64,000 nucleotides of DNA from Kitasatospora sp. NBC_00240 (GTDB lineage Bacteria > Actinomycetota > Actinomycetes > Streptomycetales > Streptomycetaceae). The notes below the pieces were generated by a model that was given only the letters and a program-made list of their open reading frames with translations, did no database searches and was not told the DNA's origin. The stretch covers positions 2,046,001 to 2,110,000 of the forward strand of contig NZ_JAPEMU010000001.1 in assembly GCF_026342405.1 (NCBI RefSeq). Direction: 5' to 3'. Shown piece after piece: positions 47,191 through 55,806 of this stretch. The translations under genes and the position numbers were made by a program. The number at the start of each line of letters is the position of its first letter. Positions within the stretch are counted from its first letter, which is position 1.

Positions 47191-49875
47191 GTGCCCGAGT
47201 CCGCCCTGCCCTTTCCCCAGTCCGCGCCGCCGCTGCTGGAAGGCTCCGCGCGCGAGGTGCTGAAAGGCACCTTGGTCCCGGTCGACGTCACACCCCCGGA
47301 GAGCACCGGGGGGTCCGACAGGGCGCCTGCCGGCGGGCCCGCCGGCGGCCTGGTCAAGTACGTCGCCGTGCGGCAGCTGGCACTGTCGCACGGCGACGGC
47401 GAACGGGTCGCGGACCGCCTGCGGGCCGCTCCGGGCGGCCCGCCGAAGGCCGGAACCCCCGTCTCCGCCAGGACCTTCGAGGTGCTCGCCGCCTTCGAGG
47501 ACCCGCTGGTGCCGGCGCTGGAACCGGACATCGCCACCGTCGCCACGATCCCCGCGGCCGAGCTGGAGGCGTTCGCGGGCGCACTCGCCGAGGTGCGCAC
47601 CGACCTGCTCCGGCAGGCCCAGGACGGACCCTCGGCGGCCGGGACCGACCTGCCCGCCCGGGCGCTCAACTCCGTGCTGGTCGCGCTGAAAGGACTCGGC
47701 ACGGCGGCGACGCCGCCGGTGGGCCTGCTGAACCTGGAACGGATCGAGATGGTGCCGAACGGCATCGAACGCGGCGAGCTGGTCGCCACGATCCCGATGG
47801 CGCCCGGCGAGGAGACCGCCGTGACGCACACCGAATGGTCGGTCACCTCGAAGGAGTTCACCACCATCGTGACCGACTCGCTGGAGGAGGTCAGCGAGAC
47901 CGGGGTGACCGACAACACCGACCTCTCGCAGTCGACCGGCTCGCAGAGCCAGCACTCGAACCAGTTCAACATCACCGGGACGGTCCAGGGCGGCATCCCG
48001 GTCATCTCGGGTTCGAGCACCAGCGGCTTCACCGCCCAGGACTCCGGTTCCAAGTCCGCGACGGAGAGCATCAAGCACGCCCGGACCACGACCGCCCGGG
48101 CCTCCTCCCGCTCCCGGCGCGAGCACAAGGTCACCATCTCCACCAGGACGGAGACGGGTACCTCGGAGGTGTCCACCCGGATCCTTCGCAACGCCTCACC
48201 GCAGCCGGTACGGGTCGACTACTTCAGCCTGATGCGCAAGTGGCGGGTGCGGCTGTACCGCTACGGACTGCGGCTCACCTACGACATCGTCGTGCCCGAG
48301 CCGGGCGCCGCGATGCGCCGCGCCTACGCCGAGCTGGAGGCGCTGCGCGCCCAGCAGGGACAGTTCGAGTTCACGGTCAAGCCCTCCGACGTCACGACGG
48401 CGCCGGTCGGCCCGGACGGGAACCCCGCCGGGCCCGGTGACCCCGGCGTACCGAGGTACCGCTGGCTCGCCGACCGGTACGGGGCGACGGTACGGACGTA
48501 CCCGGTCGATCCGGCACCGGTGCCGGCGAGCGCGCACGTGGGGACGAACGGGGGCTGGTGGTTCCTCGATCTGGAATTCGACGTCCCCGGCACGGCCCGC
48601 ATCCGCGAGATCGTGCTCGACGCGCACATCGGCAAGCAGGACGGCGACGACAACAAGCTGAACTTCGACGTGATCGGCACGGTGATCCGGCCCGAGTGGA
48701 ACAACCTGACCGGCGCACTGGTCATCCGCGACCAGACCCTGATGGCCACCCCCACGGTGCCCTTCCTGCACGGACACACCGGCCACCAGAAGGTCACCTG
48801 CTTCTTCCACCACTCCGACCAGGTCTTCGTGGGACTCAACGCCTTCTGCGAGCTGACCCAGGAGACCGTCGAGCAGTGGCGGGCCGAAGTCTGGACCGCC
48901 CTTCACGACGCCGCGCAGGCCCAGTACTTCGCGCGTCAGCAGGACATCGCCGCGCAGATCCTGGCGATCGAGGAGAAGCTGGCCGGCGTCGACACGCTAA
49001 CCCTCCGGCGCGAGGAGAACGACGAGATCATGAAGAGCGTGCTGCGCTTCATCCTCGGCCCCGGCTTCGCCTTCATGCCGGACGAAGTACTCGCCGCCTT
49101 CCAGGCCGCCGGCGTGGACCTGGCCCACGGCATCGGCTTCGACGGGGCGGCGCCCGGCCTCGACCAGGACCGGTGGACGCTGCTGCGCCGGCACGAGGAG
49201 CTGGTCCGCTTCATCAACCAGGCGATCGAGTGGGAGAACGTCGTCACGTTCCTGTACTCGTACTTCTGGGACGTCCCGCCGAGCTGGCGCTTCGTCCGCG
49301 AGCTGCGCCACCCGGACGCCAACCGGCAGGCGTTCCTGCGCGCGGGAAGCGCCCGGATCGTCCTGACCGTGCGCAAGGGCTGGGAGGAGCGCTGGATGCG
49401 CTTCGCCGAGGGGGGTTCACCGGGCGCGGAGATCCCCCCGGCCTACCTGTCGATCGCGCAGGAGATCGCGGCGTACGACGACCGCAACTACCCCGGGATC
49501 CCGCCGGCCAACCCGGGCCGGACGGCCGCCCGGCTGCAGGACGCGGTCTACACGACCTCCGCCGCGAACCTCGTGCCGAGCCCGAACCCGGTCACCTTCA
49601 CGGTCGAACGCTCCACCGGGTTCGTGGTCGGGCTTCCGGTCGTCCTCGACACCGAGGACGACCGGCACGTCCAGGAGTCGGTGCGGATCGTCGCGATCCC
49701 CAGCCAGACGCAGATCACCGTGGAGCGGGTGCAGTTCGCCCACCGGGGCACCACGGCGCCGTTCGCGGTCCTGCAGCCGGGGGAGAAGGGCGCGCTCATC
49801 GCCGAGTGGAACGAGTACACGCCCACCTCCGGCACCGACATCGCGATGACCTCCGATCTCCCGTCCATCGCCTGA
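47191..49875 (+). CDS. large protein of unknown function (first gene of an uncharacterised two-gene module)
   Basis: 894-residue protein, no signal peptide or transmembrane helix. Residues ~175-225 (LLNLERIEMVPNGIERGELVATIPMAPGEE, HTEWSVTSKEF) precede a Ser/Thr/Gln-rich stretch (~245-320: QSTGSQSQHSNQFN, SGSSTSGFTAQDSGSKSATES). A basic region RRWRVRLYRYGLRLTYDIVVPEPG-like follows (seen as SLMRKWRVRLYRYGLRLTYD), then a predicted helix with TLTLRREENDEIMKSVLRFILGP (~605-630) and an aromatic-rich part (EWENVVTFLYSYFWDVPPSWRFVREL, ~685-710). I do not recognise a characterised family; it reads like a structural or particle-associated protein. GTG start after AAAGGAAG. It is 24 nt from the next gene. 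Confidence 0.85.
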   Translation: MPESALPFPQSAPPLLEGSAREVLKGTLVPVDVTPPESTGGSDRAPAGGPAGGLVKYVAVRQLALSHGDGERVADRLRAAPGGPPKAGTPVSARTFEVLAAFEDPLVPALEPDIATVATIPAAELEAFAGALAEVRTDLLRQAQDGPSAAGTDLPARALNSVLVALKGLGTAATPPVGLLNLERIEMVPNGIERGELVATIPMAPGEETAVTHTEWSVTSKEFTTIVTDSLEEVSETGVTDNTDLSQSTGSQSQHSNQFNITGTVQGGIPVISGSSTSGFTAQDSGSKSATESIKHARTTTARASSRSRREHKVTISTRTETGTSEVSTRILRNASPQPVRVDYFSLMRKWRVRLYRYGLRLTYDIVVPEPGAAMRRAYAELEALRAQQGQFEFTVKPSDVTTAPVGPDGNPAGPGDPGVPRYRWLADRYGATVRTYPVDPAPVPASAHVGTNGGWWFLDLEFDVPGTARIREIVLDAHIGKQDGDDNKLNFDVIGTVIRPEWNNLTGALVIRDQTLMATPTVPFLHGHTGHQKVTCFFHHSDQVFVGLNAFCELTQETVEQWRAEVWTALHDAAQAQYFARQQDIAAQILAIEEKLAGVDTLTLRREENDEIMKSVLRFILGPGFAFMPDEVLAAFQAAGVDLAHGIGFDGAAPGLDQDRWTLLRRHEELVRFINQAIEWENVVTFLYSYFWDVPPSWRFVRELRHPDANRQAFLRAGSARIVLTVRKGWEERWMRFAEGGSPGAEIPPAYLSIAQEIAAYDDRNYPGIPPANPGRTAARLQDAVYTTSAANLVPSPNPVTFTVERSTGFVVGLPVVLDTEDDRHVQESVRIVAIPSQTQITVERVQFAHRGTTAPFAVLQPGEKGALIAEWNEYTPTSGTDIAMTSDLPSIA

Positions 49876-49899
49876 CCCCGCAACCCTTACGGAGGGAAC

Positions 49900-50913
49900 A
49901 TGACCAAAGCCGGCTCCTTCGCCGCCGCCGTGGCCCTGGTCGCCAAGGCCGAGGCACTGTTGACCAAGGCCGGACGGACGGACGTCCAGGAGCGGCTGGC
50001 GATGCTGCGCGGCGTCTTCTACGGCACGACCTGGTCCCTGGACTACGAGGTGGAGAGCCGGAGGTCGGTGCCGGGCGCGGTGATCCGCAACGCCGGTTTC
50101 GTCACCTACACCGGCCACTCCCCCGCCGATCCGCGGCCCGCCTTCGGGAAGACCGGTGTGCTGAAGGATCTCAAGGACTCGCAGAGCCTGCGCGACGGCA
50201 CACGCTCGGTCGACCTGGGCCACCTGCTCATCGGGCTGGAGACCCGCGCCGGCCGCACCCGGACCCTGGTCTTCCCCGAAGGGGGTACCGGCCTGGAGGT
50301 GGTGACCTGGCTGGGCGACCTGGGCGGCGGGGCCGCCAACCTCGCCCGCCGCCGGGTCAAGGACCCCACCGCGAGCGTCCAGCACGTCTTCGACAACCCC
50401 ACGTCGGACTACGGCGTCACCGACAACCTGGAGGGCGACGCGGCCGCGTACCTGGTGGCGGCCGGGGCGACCCCGGGCGGCGTACCCGTGTTCGGCTCCG
50501 GCACGGTCGGTGACGCGCTCAAGGCCTACCTGCTGCCGGCCACCTCGCCGGGGTGGACCAAACGCGCCGTCGGCTTCGCCACCGCCGTCGGAGCCACCGT
50601 CGGACCGGCCGGGATCACCAACAGCACGGCGCTGGTGACCGCCCTGACCAATAAACTGACCGACTTCGGCTACTGGTACGCCACCACCAGGTGGGTGCCC
50701 ACCGGGGAGCTCGTCGGCGGCGCCGCCGAGCAGACCTGCCGGAACATGGAGGGAGCGGCCAGGGAGGTGGCCACCGTCTTCGTGGCCACCCTGTCGCGAG
50801 CCGTCACGGCACCGCACCGGCCGATCAAGGCCGCCGCGCCCTTCCCGCCGCCCAGCAGGGCAGGCAGCTGCGGGAGCACGCTCCTCAAGCTGGCGGCGCT
50901 CGCGGGCGGTTGA
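49900..50913 (+). CDS. protein of unknown function (second gene of the module)
   Basis: 337-residue protein. Starts MTKAGSFAAAVALVAKAEALLTKAGRTDVQERLAMLRGVFYGTTWSLDYEVESRRS, continues with GLETRAGRTRTLVFPEGGTGLEVVTWLGDLGGGAANLARRRV, FDNPTSDYGVTDNLEGDAAAYLVA, and ends in an Ala/Pro-rich tail. No signal peptide and no recognisable catalytic motif. GGAGGG precedes its ATG and the gap to the large gene is 24 nt, so the two form an operon. Probably a partner of the large protein; function unknown. Confidence 0.85.
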   Translation: MTKAGSFAAAVALVAKAEALLTKAGRTDVQERLAMLRGVFYGTTWSLDYEVESRRSVPGAVIRNAGFVTYTGHSPADPRPAFGKTGVLKDLKDSQSLRDGTRSVDLGHLLIGLETRAGRTRTLVFPEGGTGLEVVTWLGDLGGGAANLARRRVKDPTASVQHVFDNPTSDYGVTDNLEGDAAAYLVAAGATPGGVPVFGSGTVGDALKAYLLPATSPGWTKRAVGFATAVGATVGPAGITNSTALVTALTNKLTDFGYWYATTRWVPTGELVGGAAEQTCRNMEGAAREVATVFVATLSRAVTAPHRPIKAAAPFPPPSRAGSCGSTLLKLAALAGG

Positions 50914-50938
50914 CCGGAGCCCGGTCGCCGGAGCCGGC

Positions 50939-51805
50939 CTAGATCGGCGGCCAGGGAATGGAGGGCCAGTCCTCGGACGGCAGCGGGTGCGCCGCGCTGC
51001 GGATCAGTGCGGCCGTCCGGTCGCCGGCGGCGGTGATCTCGGCCCGGGTGAGGTGCGGGGCGAGGCGCTCGCCGAGAGCACCGTCGAAGTCCGCGGCGAG
51101 GCGGCCGAGGACGTCCAGCGCCTCCTGGGGCAGCGGGGTGCCGGCCCAGCCCCAGAGCAGGGTCCGCAGCTTGCCCGGCACGGCGAAGGTGACTCCGTGG
51201 TCGATGCCGTAGATCCGGCCGTCGGCGGCGGGGATCAGATGGCCGCCCTTGCGGTCGGCGTTGTTGAGCACCGCGTCCAGCACCGCGAGCCGGCGCAGCC
51301 GGGCGTCGTCGGGGTGCACCAGCAGCGCGGTGCGGCCCCCGCCGACGTCGGCCCGGACGATCGGCAGCCAGCCGTCCTCCGGGCCCGCCGGATCCTGCAG
51401 CGCGAGCAGCGGCGCGGCGTCCGGGTCCGGCTCGACCCAGAGCTGGACCATGCCGGGGCCGTGCGGGCCCTCGCGCAGCAGGGTGGGCGGGATCAGCGCC
51501 CAGCCGGCGGCGGCGGACACCTCGTACGCGGCGACCTCGCGCCCGGCCAGCGTGCCGTCCGGGAAGTCCCAGAGCGGGCGCTCGCCGGCGACCGGCTTGT
51601 AGACGCACTGGGCGGTGACGCCGTCCAGGGTCACCGAGCAGTAGAGGGCGGCGTTGGAGGCGTCGGTCAGCCGGCCGTGCAGGGTGAGCGCGCCCTCGCG
51701 CAGCAGCCGCAGGGCGGCCGGGGCGTCGGCGGCCAGCGCCGCGCCGGCCACCGGGTCCGCGTCGGGGACGGCCGCCTCCCCCGGCTCGCGCTCGGGCTCG
51801 GCCAC
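50939..51805 (-). CDS. SCO1664-family protein (phosphoinositide-kinase-like fold)
   Basis: 288-residue conserved actinobacterial protein. It shows PI3/4-kinase-like elements: an ATP-anchoring lysine in CVYKPVAGERPLWDFPDGTLAGREVAAYEVS, a catalytic-loop-like LDAVLNNADRKGGHLI and a DFG-equivalent IYGIDHGVTF. Whether it phosphorylates lipid, protein or nothing is unknown. The GTG at 51805 is chosen because AGGAGG lies five bases upstream; earlier in-frame positions overlap the DUF3090 gene. It forms a conserved trio with DUF3090 and the phosphatase gene. Confidence 0.88.
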   Translation of the reverse strand: MAEPEREPGEAAVPDADPVAGAALAADAPAALRLLREGALTLHGRLTDASNAALYCSVTLDGVTAQCVYKPVAGERPLWDFPDGTLAGREVAAYEVSAAAGWALIPPTLLREGPHGPGMVQLWVEPDPDAAPLLALQDPAGPEDGWLPIVRADVGGGRTALLVHPDDARLRRLAVLDAVLNNADRKGGHLIPAADGRIYGIDHGVTFAVPGKLRTLLWGWAGTPLPQEALDVLGRLAADFDGALGERLAPHLTRAEITAAGDRTAALIRSAAHPLPSEDWPSIPWPPI

Positions 51806-51837
51806 AGCTGCCTCCTGGTCCGCCGACGCGTCCGCGT

Positions 51838-52410
51838 TCAGCGCCGGTACCCGTTCGCGCGGGGGCACAGGTGGCCCTCGGGGTCGAGCGGGAGGTTGCA
51901 GAACGGGCAGGGCTTGCGGCCGGCGGCGACCAGGTCCAGCGCCCGCTTGGCGAACGCCCTGGCCATCGTGCCGCTGAGTCGCACCCGCAGCATGTCGGGG
52001 CCGTTCTCGTCGTCCTCGAAGACCTGCTCGGCGCCGTCCTCCTCGTCCTCGGCCTCGCCCTCGACCACCGCCTGCGCCTCGACCACCAGGCAGGAGTCGA
52101 CACTGTCCCAGGCCAGGGCCATCGTGCCGACCCGGAACTCCTGCTCCAGCGGGAGGTCGAGCGGGGCGGTGTCGATCAGGTCGCCGGGGGCCCGGGCCGG
52201 GATGTCGGCGTCGCCGCCGCGCCGCAGGGCCTCGTCGAGGACCTCCTCGATCCGCTCGGCGAGCGCCGCGACCTGGGTCTTCTCCAGCAGCACGCTGGTG
52301 ATCCGGCCTCGGGCGCTGGCCTGCAGGTAGAACGCCCGGGCGCCGGGCTGGCCGACGGTACCGGCCACGAACCGTTCGGGCTGGTCGTAGAAGAAGACCT
52401 GACGGGACAC
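51838..52410 (-). CDS. DUF3090-family protein
   Basis: 190-residue conserved actinobacterial protein (MSRQVFFYDQPERFVAGTVGQPGARAFYLQASARGRITSVLLEKTQVAALAERI). It contains an acidic middle segment and a C-terminal zinc-finger-like KPCPFCNLPLDPEGHLCPRANGYRR. Function unknown. It lies between the SCO1664-like and phosphatase genes, an arrangement preserved in actinomycetes near mshC. GTG start at 52410. Confidence 0.9.
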   Translation of the reverse strand: MSRQVFFYDQPERFVAGTVGQPGARAFYLQASARGRITSVLLEKTQVAALAERIEEVLDEALRRGGDADIPARAPGDLIDTAPLDLPLEQEFRVGTMALAWDSVDSCLVVEAQAVVEGEAEDEEDGAEQVFEDDENGPDMLRVRLSGTMARAFAKRALDLVAAGRKPCPFCNLPLDPEGHLCPRANGYRR

Positions 52411-52570
52411 GCTCTCGCTCCGGATCGTTCTGTCGTCGTCGTACGGGAGACCGGCACCGGGTGGTACTGGCCGCGGTACCCGCCGGGCCGTCGTGCGAAC
52501 GGGGCCCGAGTGTCACCCTACGGCCTGGGCGCCGGGCCCGGGGCGGGAGGCCGCAGCCCGGCGGGCCGGG

Positions 52571-53269
52571 TCAGCTCGCGCCGGTGTCGCCGCCGACCAC
52601 GGCGTCGCCCGCCGGGGCGTCCGCCCGACCGGGCCGGGGGCCCAGCGAGGAGAGGTCACCGGTGTCCCCCATCCGCAGCAGGAACGGGCGCTGCGGGGTG
52701 TAGCGGATCGCGGTGACCGAGCACGGCTCGACGTTGATCCGCTGGAAGTGGTCCAGGTGCAGGCCCAGCGCGTCGGCGATCACCGCCTTGATGACGTCGC
52801 CGTGCGAGCAGGCGATCCAGACCGCGTCGTCGCCGTGCTCGACGGCGACCTTCTCGTTCCACTCGCGGACGGCCGTGACCGTCCGGTGGCTGAGTTCGCG
52901 CAGCGACTCCCCGCCGGGGAAGGCCGCGGCCGCGGCGTGGTCCTGCACGGTGCGCCAGAGCGGTTCGCCGGCCAGCTCGGCCAGCGGGCGGCCGGTCCAC
53001 TCGCCGTAGTGGCACTCCCCGAGGCGCTCGTCCAGGGCCGGCCGGGGCAGTTCGGGACGCCCGGCGAGCAGCGGCTCCAGGGTCTGCCGGCAGCGCTCCA
53101 GCGGGCTGCTGACGGCCTGCGCGATCGGGACGCCGGTCAGGCGCCCGGCCAGCGCGGCGGCCTGGACCCGGCCGGTGTCGTCGAGTTCCACACCGGGGGT
53201 CCAACCGGCCAGGATTCCGGCCGTGTTCGCGGTGGAGCGGCCGTGGCGGACGAGCAGCAGGGTGGGCAT
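52571..53269 (-). CDS. histidine phosphatase family protein (MSMEG_4193-like phosphomutase)
   Basis: 232-residue member of the phosphoglycerate-mutase-like superfamily. Motifs: LLLVRHGRSTANTAGILAGW (phospho-histidine in RHG), SSPLERCRQTLEPLL, LGECHYGEWTGRPLAEL and the second histidine in WIACSHGDVIKAVIADALG. Substrate unknown. The name MSMEG_4193 family reflects its conserved neighbourhood with DUF3090 and SCO1664-like genes. ATG at 53269. Confidence 0.93.
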   Translation of the reverse strand: MPTLLLVRHGRSTANTAGILAGWTPGVELDDTGRVQAAALAGRLTGVPIAQAVSSPLERCRQTLEPLLAGRPELPRPALDERLGECHYGEWTGRPLAELAGEPLWRTVQDHAAAAAFPGGESLRELSHRTVTAVREWNEKVAVEHGDDAVWIACSHGDVIKAVIADALGLHLDHFQRINVEPCSVTAIRYTPQRPFLLRMGDTGDLSSLGPRPGRADAPAGDAVVGGDTGAS

Positions 53270-53447
53270 GGGGCCAAGCGTACGGCCTGGCTCCGGCGGC
53301 CCGGCACAGGGTGCTGGTCCACCAGCCCGGGCAGCAGCCGGGCCAGGCCCCGGGGCCAGCCGCGGGCGGACGGCGTCGCGCCGGTGCTGTGACGACGCGG
53401 TGAGCTTTCGGCGGACCGGATTCCGGCGCGCCCCGTTCGGCGCGACA

Positions 53448-54437
53448 ATGTCCCGCATGATCGTCGATTGCGCCACCTACCGCGACGGGCACCGCGTCGA
53501 GGGGCCGGAGGACTACTCCGACGCCCTGGCGGCCGCCCGGGCGGCCGGTGACAGCTTCCTCTGGATAGGGCTCCACGAGCCGACCACGGCCGAGCTGGAC
53601 CTGGTCAGCGAGGAGTTCGGGTTGCACCCGCTGGCGGTCGAGGACGCCGTCAGCGCCCACCAGCGGCCCAAGCTGGAGGCCTACCAGGACTCGCTCTTCA
53701 TGGCGCTCAAGACGGTCGGCCACCGGGACGGCACCCAGGCGGTCAGCACCGGCGAGATCATGATCTTCGTCGGCGACGCCTTCGTGATGACCGTACGGCA
53801 CGGCGCGGACAGCCCGCTGCGGGAGCTGCGCGCCCAGCTGGAGAAGCAGCCGGAGATCCTGCGGCACGGCCCGGGCGCCGTGCTGCACTCGGTCTGCGAC
53901 ACGGTGGTGGACGGCTACCTGGACGTCGTGGTCGCCCTGGAGGGCGAGCTGGACGAGCTGGAGGCGGACGTCTTCGCCCCCGGGCGCCCGTCCGGCGACG
54001 CGGCGGAGCGGATCTACGGCTACAAGCGCCAGCTGGTGACCATGCGGCGGGCCACCGGCCCGCTGCAGGAGCCGCTGCTGCGCCTGGGCCGGGGCGGCGA
54101 GCCCTTCGTGACGGCCGAGGCGCTGCCGTACCTGCGGGACGTCGCGGACCACCTGTCCCGCGCCAACGAGCAGGTGGACGGCATGGACCGGCTGCTCACC
54201 GACATCCTGAGCGCCAACCTGGCGCAGGTCAGCGTGCAGCAGAACAGCGACATGCGGAAGATCTCCGCCTGGGCGGCGCTGGCCGCCGTGCCGACCCTGA
54301 TCGCCGGCGTGTACGGGATGAACTTCGAGCACATGCCGGAGCTGCACCAGCGCTGGGGCTACCCGGGGGTGCTGCTGCTGATGACCGTGACCTGCGTGGT
54401 GCTGCACCGGGTCTTCAAGCGGAGCGGCTGGCTCTGA
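53448..54437 (+). CDS. corA: CorA-type magnesium/cobalt transporter
   Basis: Pentameric divalent-cation channel, 329 residues. A large cytoplasmic N-terminal domain (LWIGLHEPTTAELDLVSEEFGLHPLAVEDAV ... QRPKLEAYQDSLFMALKTV) is followed by two C-terminal transmembrane helices. The signature YGMNFEHMPE (GMN) lies in the loop between them. The ATG of MSRMIVD at 53448 has no ribosome-binding site, so it may be translated from a leaderless mRNA or from the Met three codons on (53457). Confidence 0.94.
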   Translation: MSRMIVDCATYRDGHRVEGPEDYSDALAAARAAGDSFLWIGLHEPTTAELDLVSEEFGLHPLAVEDAVSAHQRPKLEAYQDSLFMALKTVGHRDGTQAVSTGEIMIFVGDAFVMTVRHGADSPLRELRAQLEKQPEILRHGPGAVLHSVCDTVVDGYLDVVVALEGELDELEADVFAPGRPSGDAAERIYGYKRQLVTMRRATGPLQEPLLRLGRGGEPFVTAEALPYLRDVADHLSRANEQVDGMDRLLTDILSANLAQVSVQQNSDMRKISAWAALAAVPTLIAGVYGMNFEHMPELHQRWGYPGVLLLMTVTCVVLHRVFKRSGWL

Positions 54438-54452
54438 GGGTCTGCCGTCCGT

Positions 54453-54477
54453 GGGGCCCCGGCGCGTCCGGGACCCC
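54453..54477. terminator. bidirectional intrinsic terminator
   Basis: GGGGCCCCGG, 5-nt loop, CCGGGACCCC, one mismatch, between the convergent corA and F420-type oxidoreductase genes. Confidence 0.65.
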
Positions 54478-54488
54478 CGCGGCGGCGC

Positions 54489-55538
54489 CTACTCAGCCAG
54501 GCCGGCGCGCTCCAGCGCCTGCACGCCGGTGCGCAGCGCCAGGACGCGCTCCTCCAGGGTGAACCCGGCCGGGGCCAGCGTCAGGGTGGTGACGCCGGCG
54601 TCCGCGTAGGCCTGCATCCGGTCCGCGATCCGGGCGGTGTCGCCGAGCAGCGAGGTGGCGTCGATCAGGTCGTGCGGGACGGCCGCGGCGGCGCCGGCGT
54701 AGTCCTTGGCGAGGTACTTCTCCTGGATCTCGTCGGCGGCCTGCTCGTAGCCCATCCGACGGGTCAGCTGGTTGTAGAAGTTCTTGTCCTTGCTGCCCAT
54801 GCCGCCGATGTAGAGGGCGGCGTAGGAGCGCTGGCTGTCCGCCGCGGCCTTGACGTCCTCGCCGACCGAGATGGTCACGGTCGGGCAGAGGTCGAAGCCG
54901 TCCAGGGTCTGCCCGACCTTGGCGCGGCCGGCCTTCAGCGGCTCCAGGGAGAGCGCGGCGTGCTCGGGGGCGAAGAAGATGCCGAGCCAGCCGTCGGCGA
55001 TCTCGCCGGTCTGCTCCAGGTTCTTCGGGCCGATGGCGGCGATGTACAGCGGGATGTGCTCGCGGACGGGGTGCACGGTGAGCTTCAGCGGCTTGCCGGG
55101 TCCGCCGGGCAGCGGCAGCGTCCAGCTGGCGCCCTCGTGCACCAGGCGCTCGCGGGACATCGCCTTGCGGATGATCTCCACGTACTCCCGGGTGCGGGCC
55201 AGCGGCTTGTCGAACTTCACGCCGTACCAGCCCTCGGAGACCTGCGGGCCGGAGACGCCCAGGCCGAGGCGGAAGCGGCCGCCCGAGAGGGTGTCGAGGG
55301 TGGCGGCGGTCATCGCCGTCATGGCGGGGGTGCGGGCGGGGATCTGGAAGATCGCCGAGCCGACGTCGATCCGCTCGGTCTTCGCGGCGACGTAGCTGAG
55401 GACGGTCGCGGCGTCGGAGCCGTAGGCCTCGGCGGCCCAGCAGACCGAGTAGCCCAGGCGGTCGGCCTCCTGGGCGACCGCGATGTTGTCGGCGTCCATG
55501 CCGAGTCCCCAGTAGCCGAGGTTGATGCCGAGTCGCAT
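54489..55538 (-). CDS. LLM-class F420-dependent oxidoreductase
   Basis: Luciferase-like TIM-barrel enzyme of 349 residues, expected to use coenzyme F420. Motifs: LGINLGYWGLGMDADNIAVAQEADRLGYSVCWAAEAYGSDAATVLSYVAAKTERIDVGSAIFQIPARTP, SGGRFRLGLGVSGPQV, and EHIPLYIAAIGPKNLEQTGEIADGWLGIFF. The substrate is unknown. The C-terminal helices end RMQAYADAGVTTLTLAPAGF. Start ATG at 55538. Confidence 0.92.
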   Translation of the reverse strand: MRLGINLGYWGLGMDADNIAVAQEADRLGYSVCWAAEAYGSDAATVLSYVAAKTERIDVGSAIFQIPARTPAMTAMTAATLDTLSGGRFRLGLGVSGPQVSEGWYGVKFDKPLARTREYVEIIRKAMSRERLVHEGASWTLPLPGGPGKPLKLTVHPVREHIPLYIAAIGPKNLEQTGEIADGWLGIFFAPEHAALSLEPLKAGRAKVGQTLDGFDLCPTVTISVGEDVKAAADSQRSYAALYIGGMGSKDKNFYNQLTRRMGYEQAADEIQEKYLAKDYAGAAAAVPHDLIDATSLLGDTARIADRMQAYADAGVTTLTLAPAGFTLEERVLALRTGVQALERAGLAE

Positions 55539-55806
55539 GTGGGTGCCAAGCCTTCCGTAGAGGTTCCGCGCGCGGCGCGGCGTCCAGGGGTGGTGGGCGC
55601 CGCGCGCACGCCGTCGAGCCTAGCCGCGCCGCGCGGCCCAATGCTACTGGCCGGTAGCTGTGGTGCGCGTCACACCGGCGTGTCGTCCGCCCCACCTGCC
55701 GTTCTGCGGGTCTGCGCACCTGCCCGGGCGGTGGCCGCTACGCTCAGCCGACGTGGGGATGCCTCACCCCACCAGCACGTTTACCAGCCAGCGGAGGGCC
55801 TGACCG

